Shown here: in pieces, positions 31,247 to 39,800 of the stretch
Layout: each line of letters begins with the position of its first letter
Numbering within the stretch: position 1 is the stretch's first letter
Origin: Streptomyces sp. NBC_00690
GTDB taxonomy: Bacteria; Actinomycetota; Actinomycetes; Streptomycetales; Streptomycetaceae
Reading direction: 5' to 3'
NCBI RefSeq assembly: GCF_036226685.1
Contig: NZ_CP109010.1
Location: forward strand, 186,001-250,000
DNA: 64,000 bases
Position numbers and translations under genes: made by a program
Notes under the pieces: generated by a model
The model's database searches: none
What the model saw: only the letters and a program-made list of their open reading frames with translations
What the model was told of the DNA's origin: nothing

Positions 31247-32026
31247 ATGACTGAGCCGCCGCAGTCCGACGATGAGCCGGCACCCACCCGCTCGCCCCAT
31301 CAATTGGGTGAGGATGAAGGGCCGCAGAGTATCGCCGAGCTGAAAGCCGCTCTCGCCCCGTGGCCGCAGCACCTGATGGCGTTCACCGCAGAGCTGGAGG
31401 CCGCGCCGTTCGCCGAGCTCCGGACCGCCGACTACGGGGCCTTCCACGACGCCGCCCGCGGCCGGGTCGACCTGGTGCGGATCGAGCGGCACTGGGAGGA
31501 CATCCTGCGGATCATCGGCTCCATCCACACCGGGGCTGTCCGCGCCTACGACGTGATCCGGATGCTCTCCCGGGAGGGCCGCCCGACCCCGCTCGGGGAC
31601 GCGGTCGCGCACTACGGACGGATCGCCAAGACCCTGCACATCCTGCGGCTCGCGGACGAGCCCGGATACCGCCGCCAGATCAAGGTGCAGGCGAACCTCC
31701 AGGAAGGCCGCCACGCGCTCGCCCGGAAGATCTTCCACGGCCGGGCGGGACAGCTCTACCAGCGCTACCAGGACGGCATGGAGGACCAGATCGGCGCCCT
31801 CGGACTCGTCCTGAACGCCCTGGTCCTCTTCAACACGAAGTACATGGACGCCGCCGTCACCCGGCTCCGCGCCGACGGCTTCGACGTCCGCGACCAGGAC
31901 GTCGCCCGCCTCTCCCCGTTCGTCCGCCACCACGTCAACATGCTCGGCCGGTACTCCTTCCTGCTGCCAGAGATGCCCAGCGGACTTCGGCCGCTCCGTG
32001 ACCCGGACACCACCGAAGCGCGGTAG
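31247..32026 (+). pseudogene. Chimeric ORF: small protein N-terminus joined to Tn3 transposase C-terminus
   Basis: 259 residues from an ATG after AGGGAGG. Residues 1-60 (MTEPPQSDDEPAP ... IAELKAALAPWPQHLMAF) look like the start of an unrelated small protein. From about residue 61 (TADYGAFHDAARGRVDLVRI) the rest aligns by eye with the C-terminal 200 residues of the Tn3 transposase at 45917-48964 (HWEDILRIIGSIHTG, GMEDQIGALGLVLNALVLFN, LGRYSFL). It keeps the third catalytic residue (Glu) but lacks both aspartates, so it cannot transpose. Probably a deletion product. Confidence 0.7.
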
Positions 32027-32263
32027 CGGGCCGCCCGCAGAAGCGGTGTGCCGCCGACCCGTGACCTGCGGCACACCGCACGTCACTTCGACTTGGAAGC
32101 ACGTTGGTGCCATGCCCGTGCAACGCGCCTGGAGAGACCAAGTGACGGCAGCCGCTTCCCAGGCCCCGGTGTGATCTCGATGGGTGCCGCAGGTGGTCGG
32201 TCTCGGGCGGGGCGTCGGGAGATCCGAGCGTGTCACGGCCTGGACGTGACCGTCGAGCCCTCC
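32027..32263. other. No gene seen downstream of Tn3 fragment
   Basis: No frame with good codon bias. The stretch leads into the hairpin at 32264. A Tn3 terminal repeat might lie here but could not be matched. Confidence 0.3.
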
Positions 32264-32310
32264 GGACGGAGGGTGGCCCCGGTTCTTCGCTTGGGGGCCA
32301 CCCTCCGTCC
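32264..32310. terminator. Perfect 17-bp hairpin
   Basis: GGACGGAGGGTGGCCCC and its complement around a 13-nt loop. It follows the Tn3 fragment and lies between two convergent genes, so a bidirectional terminator is likely. Confidence 0.65.
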
Positions 32311-32452
32311 AGGGTCACGCTGTGAGTCACGGCGGCTGGTTTCCGGTCGCCACGGCCGGTGAGACAGGCGGGTCGGGGTGCCTGTCTGTCATCCCCGGCG
32401 ACTGCCCCGGTGAACGGGCCTGGGCCGGTGACCCATCACTGCGGGTGCCCTA

Positions 32453-32854
32453 CTAGCCGATTTGGGATGAGTCGACACACAGGGCTTCGGCCATGAGGTA
32501 CACGTTCTGGGTGCCCCAGTTGTTGATCTGGACGGACCAACCACCCGTGTTTCCGCCGAGGGGGACTGAAGCCGAGAAGAGCACGGTGAACTTGTCGCCC
32601 AATGATTGCCAGTGGCCCCCGGAGACGGCTTGCATGCCGGACGGGCACTGCACAATAACTTCGCCCCGCTGTCCGCCCCGGACGTCGAGCACGTCCGGCG
32701 CCTCGACCCGCGTGAACATCGGCGCTGCCGCCTTGGCGCTGGTGGCCGCCGTGGAATCACCGCTCTTGTCGGCGGCGGCGGTCGTGGCGGTGCCCGCCAC
32801 GAGCAGGGCAACTGCCGCTAACGCGGCACCGCGGATACGCGTGGAACGGTTCAT
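32453..32854 (-). CDS. Small secreted protein
   Basis: 133 residues from the ATG at 32854 after GGGAG. A signal peptide is clear: basic NRSTRIRG, hydrophobic AALAAVALLVAGTATTAAA, cleavage near residue 29. The mature part (FTRVEAPDVLDVRGGQRGEVIVQCPSGMQAVSGGHW ... GTQNVYLMAEALCVDSSQIG) has two cysteines that may form a disulfide. It looks like a small beta-rich exported protein of unknown role. A longer N-terminal extension is possible in frame but is not signal-like. Confidence 0.65.
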   Translation of the reverse strand: MNRSTRIRGAALAAVALLVAGTATTAAADKSGDSTAATSAKAAAPMFTRVEAPDVLDVRGGQRGEVIVQCPSGMQAVSGGHWQSLGDKFTVLFSASVPLGGNTGGWSVQINNWGTQNVYLMAEALCVDSSQIG

Positions 32855-33157
32855 GTCAGCTCCCTTGTGTCTGCTACCCGCCCGCGCCGCTGTTCTCCCA
32901 CCCGGGTGATTCACCCAGGACGGTCGGACGTACGGGGCGGGAAGCATCGGCCCGTACGAGGAGCACGGGCCTGCCTGGAGGCTGCGCAGCACGCCCGGCG
33001 ACTAGTCCAGTCCGACGATGCGATCAGCCGACCAGGTGATAGAAGTGCGAATTCCGTTCGACCTCACCGGCAACCACCCGCAAGAGTGCCCCAGGATCAT
33101 CCCGTGGCCCCTTCTGGGCCCACTCGGCGGTACCCCTTGTGGGCCCGGCTGGGACGG
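32855..33157. other. Intergenic stretch, no gene supported
   Basis: Only short unbiased frames. The first part likely holds the promoter of the secreted protein. Confidence 0.3.
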
Positions 33158-33266
33158 GTCAGCGGCGGCTGTCGCCCGGCGCGAGCAGGCTGGTCAGCTC
33201 CGCGATCGCCTCGGGCGAGGGCTTGAAGTAACGGCGGACGTTCTCGGGGTGACGCCGAGATGAGCG
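33158..33266 (-). pseudogene. C-terminal scrap of a tyrosine recombinase
   Basis: One minus-strand frame reads [20 protein letters not shown] and then [11 protein letters not shown] before a stop. This is the end of a Streptomyces integrase type (RH...NVRRYF with catalytic Tyr, then PS/PGD tail). Nothing of the core remains upstream. It lies next to a resolvase scrap, while the N-terminus of a similar integrase is found fused to the resolvase at 35386-36388. Confidence 0.4.
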
Positions 33267-33455
33267 CCAACCCCGCCAGAATTCGATCTTGAGGCTTCCT
33301 GGGTGCCACGTCGTGAGTCGGTGAAGGCGGCTTCCGTCCCGGCACGGGGCTCCGGAACCGCGCCGCTGGCCTGGAGAACGGCATAGTCGGCGTGGGCCTC
33401 ACGCTTGGCGTGTTCGGCGAGCGCCCGGTAGATGCTGGCCACCGAGCGGTTTAGC
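33267..33455 (-). pseudogene. C-terminal scrap of a Tn3-type serine resolvase
   Basis: The frame [22 protein letters not shown] is nearly the same as the end of the intact resolvase at 35386 ([22 protein letters not shown]). DNA identity stops just upstream of the AS(I/V)YRAL codons (about 33455). The N-terminal catalytic domain is missing. Confidence 0.6.
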
Positions 33456-33808
33456 CCTTGGAGAGGATCGGACCGACCGGTAGCGACAGGGCTGTGAAGC
33501 CGTGTTACACCCTTTTGATCGGTGACGTCTGTGACAGTTCCGGGGTCCTTCGACGAGGGATGCCTCGCGAGTTCAGGTAACCAGGCTGTGGTGCCCCTGC
33601 CTTGGCGTTTCCGGACTGGTTCGCTCTCCCGCTCGACACCAGGCCCGCCTTCCGAAGTGAATGCGATTACCTGTCATTCATACGGGTGGTTCCGGTGAGG
33701 TTGTGGTTGAAGGTGGCCCCGGGCGGTAGATGTCGCCGGACGGCACACCGTGCCGGCCCGTCGTTCCTTCGGGGGCGAGCGGGTTCACTGAGGGGAAGGT
33801 AGGCGTTG
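33456..33808. other. Gene-free leader of YVTN protein 1
   Basis: No supported gene. It includes the GAGGGGAAGGTAGG ribosome-site region of the next gene. Confidence 0.35.
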
Positions 33809-35215
33809 ATGAAGGTCGTATCGCGGACGGGGTTACGTTCGTTCCGGAGGCTGTTGGTGGTACCCGTGACCGCGTTGCTGGCGGGCGCGGTGGCTCTGAT
33901 GCCGCCCGCGCAGGCGGTCGGCCCGCAGGGGGTTCCCGTCGCGGCGGCGAAGCCGCGGGCGGCTGCCCAGCCGACCGTGGTGTACGTCACCAACAGAGCC
34001 GACGGCGAGGTCGCGGTGGTCAACGCCGAGGCGAACGCGGTGCTGGCGACCATCCCGGTCGGTTACCTTCCCGAGGCCACGGCGGTCTCGCCCGACAACA
34101 CACGTGTCTACGTGGCCAACTTCAACAGCAGGTCCGTGTCGGTCATCGACACCGCCACCCGCACGGTCACCGCCACCATTTCGGTCGAAGGACAGCCCTC
34201 GACCGTCACCGTCTCCCCCGACGGCGGCCGGGTCTTCGTGAACAACCGCCTCGACAGGACCCTGTCGGTCATCGACACCTACGAGAACAGGGAAATCGCC
34301 ACCCACTCAATCAACATTGCCGCCCCAGACGCGGCGATCTCCCGGGACGGCACCCGGCTCTACCTCCTCCGGGAGGACGACATCGCCGTCTTCAACACCA
34401 CCAGCGAGACCCTCGAAGCGCCGATCCCGTCCCCAGGCGGCAACTACAACATCACCATCGCCCCCGACGGGACCCACGCCTACATCTCCCAATTCGACAA
34501 CAGTGTCAAGATCCTCAACCTGGCCACCGGTGCCTTCGCCGGAGCCGTCCCCATGAGCGGCGGCGATACCTCCGAAACCGTCCTGACCCCCGACGGCACC
34601 CGCGCCTACACCGCCCGCGGCACCGGTGTCGCCGTGGTGGACACCGCCACCCGCACCGTCACCAGCTCCGTCCCCCTGCCATGGCGTGCCACCGACCTCG
34701 CGATCAGCGACAACGGGCGGTACGTCTATGCCACCAGCACCAACAACACCCTCTCGCTCATCGACACCACCACCAACACCACCACCGCGCGGATCACCCC
34801 CGGCAAAAGTCCCTCCGATGTGGTCCTGGTGACCCCGCCCGTCGCCGACCTCAGCCTCGCCCTGACAGCCCAGCCCGTACCCGGCCGGGGCGGCATCGAC
34901 TACACCCTCACCGCTACCAACAACGGCCCCGACCGGGTCAACTCCGCCATCCTCGACGCGCAGGTCCCGAACAGGACCGTCGGCCGCGACTGCGGCGTCA
35001 CCGGCCAGACCGCCACCTGCAAGCTCCGCGCAATCGCCCCCGGCGAGAGCGTCAGCCGACACTTCCGAATCCCCGCTTCTTCCCTCAGCCTCGGAACCCC
35101 CTACACCTTCACCGCCACCCGCACCACCAGCACCCCCGCCGACCCGAACACCGCCAACGACACCGCCACCCTCACCTGCACCGCCACCACCCCCCACATC
35201 ATCAACTGCGCCTGA
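33809..35215 (+). CDS. Secreted YVTN beta-propeller + DUF11 protein (copy 1)
   Basis: 468 residues from the ATG at 33809 (a TTG lies just before it). Signal peptide about 1-37 (RSFRRLLVVPVTALLAGAVALMPPAQA). Seven or so YVTN-type blades follow (VVYVTNRADGEVAVVNAEANAV, YVANFNSRSVSVIDTATRTV, AYISQFDNSVKILNLATG and similar) to about 345. Then a DUF11-like Ig domain (ADLSLALTAQPVPGRGGIDYTLTATNNGPD) with two Cys pairs. It is a likely cell-surface or extracellular binding protein. A related protein lies at 49270-51423, also beside a resolvase, so both may be transposon cargo. Confidence 0.8.
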   Translation: MKVVSRTGLRSFRRLLVVPVTALLAGAVALMPPAQAVGPQGVPVAAAKPRAAAQPTVVYVTNRADGEVAVVNAEANAVLATIPVGYLPEATAVSPDNTRVYVANFNSRSVSVIDTATRTVTATISVEGQPSTVTVSPDGGRVFVNNRLDRTLSVIDTYENREIATHSINIAAPDAAISRDGTRLYLLREDDIAVFNTTSETLEAPIPSPGGNYNITIAPDGTHAYISQFDNSVKILNLATGAFAGAVPMSGGDTSETVLTPDGTRAYTARGTGVAVVDTATRTVTSSVPLPWRATDLAISDNGRYVYATSTNNTLSLIDTTTNTTTARITPGKSPSDVVLVTPPVADLSLALTAQPVPGRGGIDYTLTATNNGPDRVNSAILDAQVPNRTVGRDCGVTGQTATCKLRAIAPGESVSRHFRIPASSLSLGTPYTFTATRTTSTPADPNTANDTATLTCTATTPHIINCA

Positions 35216-35385
35216 CCGCGCCGACCGGCCCGGGGCTGGCGACGCCCACCGCGTCGCCGGGGCGTGACAACGCGGTGAGGGGCTCTGGAGGATCGCTGCC
35301 GACTGGTGCCCGTGCCCTGATCCTCGCTCCCGTCTCGGCCCTGCTCTGCCGAAACTACGGCGATGTGACATGTAGCTCTCTGTAA

Positions 35386-36282
35386 TTAGAGTGACGTTCG
35401 GTCGGGACGGGCGGGGCGGGGCCTGGGGACTTCGCCGGCATGGAGGTTGGCGAAGTCGGCGTGCGCGGCCTCGACGGCTTCGGGGTACGCCTCGCGCTTG
35501 GCGTGTTCGGCGAGCGCCCGGTAGACGCTGGCCACCGAGGGGTTCTGTCCCCTGCGCTTGCCGGTGGCGATCCAGAGGTCGGGCTGGATCTGCTCGACGG
35601 ACTCGCCTCCCGCGCGGCGGCGGAGCACGGTGTGGAGCATGTCGTCGGTGATGACCGGGGGCCGGCCGCCGTGCTTGCCCTTGCGGGCCGCGGTGTCGAG
35701 CCCTTCCAGCGTGGATTCGCGGATGTTCTCCCGCTCGGTCTCCGCCATCGCGGCGAAAAACGCGAACAGCAGCTTGCCGGGGCCGGTGGGGTCGTAGATG
35801 CCGGGCAGGGGCCCGGCCAGCATCTCCAGGATGAGGCCGTGGGCGGTGAGATGGTCGGCGAGCGAGGTGAGTTCGGCGGCGTCGTGGCCGAGGCGCTTCA
35901 TCTCGTACACGGTGAGGATGACCCGGCAGTGCGGGGCGTGGGCCTTGACCTCCCGCGCCGTCCTCAGCGCATCTTCGAACCGGGGGCGGACGCGGACGCG
36001 GGTGCTGATCTTCTCGCTGAAGACCTTGTCCCTCGGGATGCCGTGCCCCGCGAGTGCGTCGAGCTGGGAATCGAGTTCCTGACCGAGGGTCGAGCAGCGG
36101 GCATAGCCGATGCGGATGTCCGCGCCCGGCAGGTCCGGGTCGACTGGTGCCGGGGCGCCACGCGCGTTCCAGGTGTTCACCGCGGACCGGCCCCACAGCA
36201 CCTCCAGGGCCTCGCCGATCTCGTCGTCCGCGACCGACGCCAGCGGCCGGCCCCCGCCGATCCGCTCGGCGGTCTTGCCCAC
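35386..36282 (-). CDS. Serine resolvase with tyrosine-recombinase-derived N-terminus
   Basis: 298 residues. Residues 55-190 are a resolvase catalytic domain: IRIGYARCSTLGQELDSQLDAL with the nucleophilic Ser, YEMKRLGHDAAELTSLADHL, AMAETERENIRESTLEGL. A Hin-like HTH region follows (GRPPVITDDMLHTVL ... NPSVASVYRALAEHAKR). Residues 1-50 (GKTAERIGGGRPLASVADDEIGEALEVLWGRSAVNTWNARGA) are not resolvase. They match what I know as the SAM-like core-binding domain of Streptomyces integrases. GTG start at 36282; the frame is open upstream without another start. Resolves Tn3 cointegrates. Confidence 0.75.
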   Translation of the reverse strand: MGKTAERIGGGRPLASVADDEIGEALEVLWGRSAVNTWNARGAPAPVDPDLPGADIRIGYARCSTLGQELDSQLDALAGHGIPRDKVFSEKISTRVRVRPRFEDALRTAREVKAHAPHCRVILTVYEMKRLGHDAAELTSLADHLTAHGLILEMLAGPLPGIYDPTGPGKLLFAFFAAMAETERENIRESTLEGLDTAARKGKHGGRPPVITDDMLHTVLRRRAGGESVEQIQPDLWIATGKRRGQNPSVASVYRALAEHAKREAYPEAVEAAHADFANLHAGEVPRPRPARPDRTSL

Positions 36283-36388
36283 CCCGGCCCCGTAGCTCCG
36301 GACCGTGTTCGGGTTGCCGAGCGAGTCCAGGAAGACCTCGTGCCTGTGCCGCCTGAAGCGAGCCCCGCGGCCTGTCGAGAGAGCTCAT
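36283..36388 (-). pseudogene. Integrase N-terminal scrap upstream of resolvase
   Basis: In frame with the resolvase, codons before its GTG read RHEVFLDSLGNPNTVRSYGAG, the usual lead-in to the integrase core-binding domain. An ATG at 36388 is in another frame, and the resolvase frame meets a TGA just after it. The original integrase start was lost or frameshifted. Confidence 0.45.
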
Positions 36389-36779
36389 GGCTCCCCCGAT
36401 TCGGATAGCAATGCCTCGCTTCAGCGCCCATTAGATAACAGGGCCGCTTCGCGCAGGGCCCGGGGACGTCGCCGCAGGTGACACATCCCGGTGCCGCAGA
36501 TAATAGGGCGTTATCCGTGGAAAGACTTCACACGGGTCCCGCCGCCGACACCCCGTCAGCCGCCCACCAGGGCCGACGCATGCTTAGCGCACGATCTGAC
36601 ATCGATGTTCCTCAACCCCCGAACTCCGGCCGTGCAGGGTGAAGTCCTGGCCGTTCGGCGTCGTCCGGCCGTCTGCTCTCGCTGCCGTGGCCGTGGCCGG
36701 GGACGCAGTCCCAGATGGCGGCCCGGAAGGACGGCAACGGCCGGAAGGCGAGGCGGGCGGTGGCGGCCGGGCAGGCCGG
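36389..36779. other. Gene-free stretch
   Basis: No frame with steady codon bias. It lies between the resolvase/integrase scrap and the 3' end of the giant LamG gene. Confidence 0.35.
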
Positions 36780-36809
36780 GTCGGGCCCGCCGGTGTGCGC
36801 GGGCCCGAC
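36780..36809. terminator. Hairpin after giant LamG gene
   Basis: 11-bp perfect stem GTCGGGCCCGC with an 8-nt loop, 13 bp after the stop at 36823. Confidence 0.6.
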
Positions 36810-36822
36810 GGGTGTGTCTGTG

Positions 36823-39800
36823 CTAGTGGTCGAGTCCGTAGTAGAGGGCGAAGTAGTCGGTGACCTTGTCGCTGTGGGGGAGCAGTCCGGGGAGGTGGGT
36901 GGTGAGTGCCTCTTTGACGGCGGTTGCGAGTTCGCCCCGGTCGGCGGTGTGGTCGCGGACGTAGGGGTCGATCCGGCGGATCAGTTCGTAGTTGCTGGAG
37001 ATGTCTTCCTGGGCCATCGACTTGTCCAGGTCGGTAGCGCCGGTGCCGGGGTCGGTGGCCAGTTTGCGGCTGACGTAGGTGACGCGGTGCAGGACCCGCC
37101 AGCACGGTGGCCGTTTGTCGGACTGCCGGGCCTGGCGGAGGGCGGTGGCGTGTGGGCTGTCGCCGCCGAGCCAGAGGGGGTCCACGACCTTGCCGTAGAA
37201 GTCCTCGAAGTTCTGGGTGTCGGTGTCCAGGTAGAAGGTCATGAAGCGGTAGGCGTCGACCCGGCCCGGGACCTCGATCGCGGCGCCTGTCTCCTCGTCG
37301 TACTCGGGGTCCCCGTTGGCGTCGTATTTTTGCAGGTCGCCCGGTACGTCGCAGGTGATGTTGAGGCTGAACGTGCGGGTCGACTCCTTGCCGCGGGAGC
37401 GGGTCACGGCGATGGCGCCGCCGATGGAGGCGTCGAACTGGACGTTGGCCCCGATGCCGAAGATCTTCACGCCGCCGCCCACCGAGCCGCCCAAGGAGCC
37501 GGCGAGCTGGTAGCTGCCGGAGGTGACTTCGGTGACGGAGTCCATGGTCTCGGTGGTCTCGGCGAAGAAGCCGCCGTCGGCCGACCAGACGTAGGTGTTG
37601 ACGAGGCTGCGCTTGGCCTGCGCGCCGGCCGGTTCGGCTTTCCCGTTGCGCTGTGCCGGGTCCTTGATCGGGCCGACGAAGCCGGAGAGGACCTGCCGGG
37701 CGCGCTCGGCGGTGGGGTCGGCGTGGTGGGTCTCGGTGGAGACGGCGTCGTAGAAGGTCTGGAGGCGCTGCTGGTCCTCGATGATCCGCCGCTTGAGCGC
37801 GTACGCCTCACGCGGCTTGAAGTAGCTCAGCTCACCGCCGGAGGCCAGGCCCTGGTACTCCTCCTCCATGACTCGGTTGCCCTGCTCGTCCTGGCCGACC
37901 GAGCCGTCGAGGCTGCCCTGCTTGGTGTAGCGGGGGTTGATCGGGAAGGGGATCAGGTTCCAGTCGCGCGGGATGTCGGGGTTGGGCAGCATCCGGTAGC
38001 AGACCAGCGCCCGGTTGTGCGCGAGGCGCAGCGCGAAGACGTCGGCCGTCTCGGACTGCACCAGGGCGTAGCCGGTGTTGGAGGGGGTGAAGCGGCGTCC
38101 GTTGGCCTTGTTGAGCTGCTTGCCGGCGTCCGGTGTCTCCCAGCCGCCGGAGAGACCTACCGCTGTCAGCCGTCCGGTCTGCCAGCCCTGGGAGACCTCG
38201 GTCTCATCGCCCCAGGCGTTGGCGAACTCTGTTGTCGCCCGCACGCCCCAGTCGAAGCCGCCCTCGACGATCGGCTTGGCGATACCGAAGCCGAGGGGGG
38301 CGCTGATCAGCAGTGAGTCGGCGGATGCCTCGTTGGTCACCGCCAGTTCCATGGCGGCCGTGACACTGCGTTCGCGGCTGGAGGAGAGCGTGTTGACCAC
38401 GCTGTCGGCCCGCTCGAACTCGACCTTGGTGGCGTCGATGTAGCTGAACAGCTTGGGGCTCTTGGTGGCGATCAGGTTCTCCGAGGGCACGGGCGGGGCT
38501 CCCTCGATGTACCCGGTGATCTGCGGGTCGAACTGCACCTGGGCGACCCACTCCGAGACCAGGTCACCGACCTTGTAGCCGGTGACCAGGTGCCAGGCGC
38601 CGTCCCGGACGTAGGCGTACACGCGCTTGAGCGCGCCGCTGCTGCGCCCGTAGTGGTCGCGCTGGAGGTCGGCGTACTCCTGCACGGCGGGGGCGCTCTG
38701 GATGGTGGCCAGGTAGGCGCTGGGTGTCTTCACGAACACGGGCTGCACCTCGGCCACGTCTCCGGAGACGGGCGCGGTGGAGAGCACGGGGGTGGGTCGC
38801 TTGGGGGCGTCCTTGGCGAGCCGCAGGTGCAGGCCGCGCGGGCCGCTGTCGGTCACCTGCCTGCTGTTGGGCTGGGTGGAGTCGTCGTCGAAGGAGTACA
38901 CGGCGATCAGGTCCTCGCGCTCGCCGCGCAGGCGTCCGAAGAGGTTGTCGAGGATGTTCTCCTCCGTCCGGACGGTGCGCCAGACCCGTACCTCCTCCAG
39001 CTCACCCCGGTACATCTGGTCGGGGGCCAGCCACTTGAGGTCCTTGCTGGTATGGAAACGACCGCCGAGACAGAAGTGCGGCCCGCCGCCGTAATTCCCG
39101 AGCCGCTCCGGGTCCGCGGTACGCGGCTTCACCACGACCGGGCGGCCGTTGAGGTAGACCCGGAAGGTGGAGCCGAGCGGGTCGGGGTTCTTGGTCCAGG
39201 TCGCGCCGTGCAGGCGCAGGGGGTGCGCGCCGGTTGCGTCTGCTGCGGTGTTGCCCTCGTTCTCCTCGAAGTGCCAGTGCGCGACCAAGCCCTCGTCCGT
39301 CCGCGTGCCGCTGCCCAGCCGGGCCTTGTCCCGGGCCAGGTTCCACAGCCGCACCTCGCTCACCGTGCCGGTCAGGTGGCGCGGATCGGCGCCCGACCAG
39401 CCGCAGCCGACCTCCAGCGGGCCGCTCGACTTGGCCGGCGCCAGGTCGTGGTCGCGCAGCTCGCCGGCCGCCTCGCCGTCGATGAAGAACGTGACGTCGA
39501 ACCAGGTGTCCAGCAGCATCGAGTCGATCACGTCCACCTCGCGGCTGACCTCCTCGCCGTCCTCGGTGTAGGTGATGGTCTTCTTGCCCTTGCTCTCCAC
39601 GAGTTGCTGCCCGGCCTTGCGGACCACCGCGACGCGGTGCGCCTTGCCCTTGGTGAGCGTGCCGGTGGAGACATGGGTGCGCACGGTGCCGTCGGCGAGC
39701 TCGGCGCAGTGCACCAGATGACCGCCGCTGTCCACTCCTAGCTGGAACGGCACACCGTGCTCACGGCCGCCCTTCAGCCGGCCCTTGGAGATCACACCTT

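Noticed and set aside
33730..35385. 551-residue plus-strand frame over YVTN protein 1
   Set aside because: Other-frame shadow of the Pro/Thr/Ala-rich YVTN gene (repeated Arg/His/Pro).
34307..36388. 693-residue minus-strand frame across resolvase and YVTN gene
   Set aside because: Shadow frame: Arg/Gly-rich, covers real genes on both strands. Its ATG is only of interest as a possible lost integrase start.
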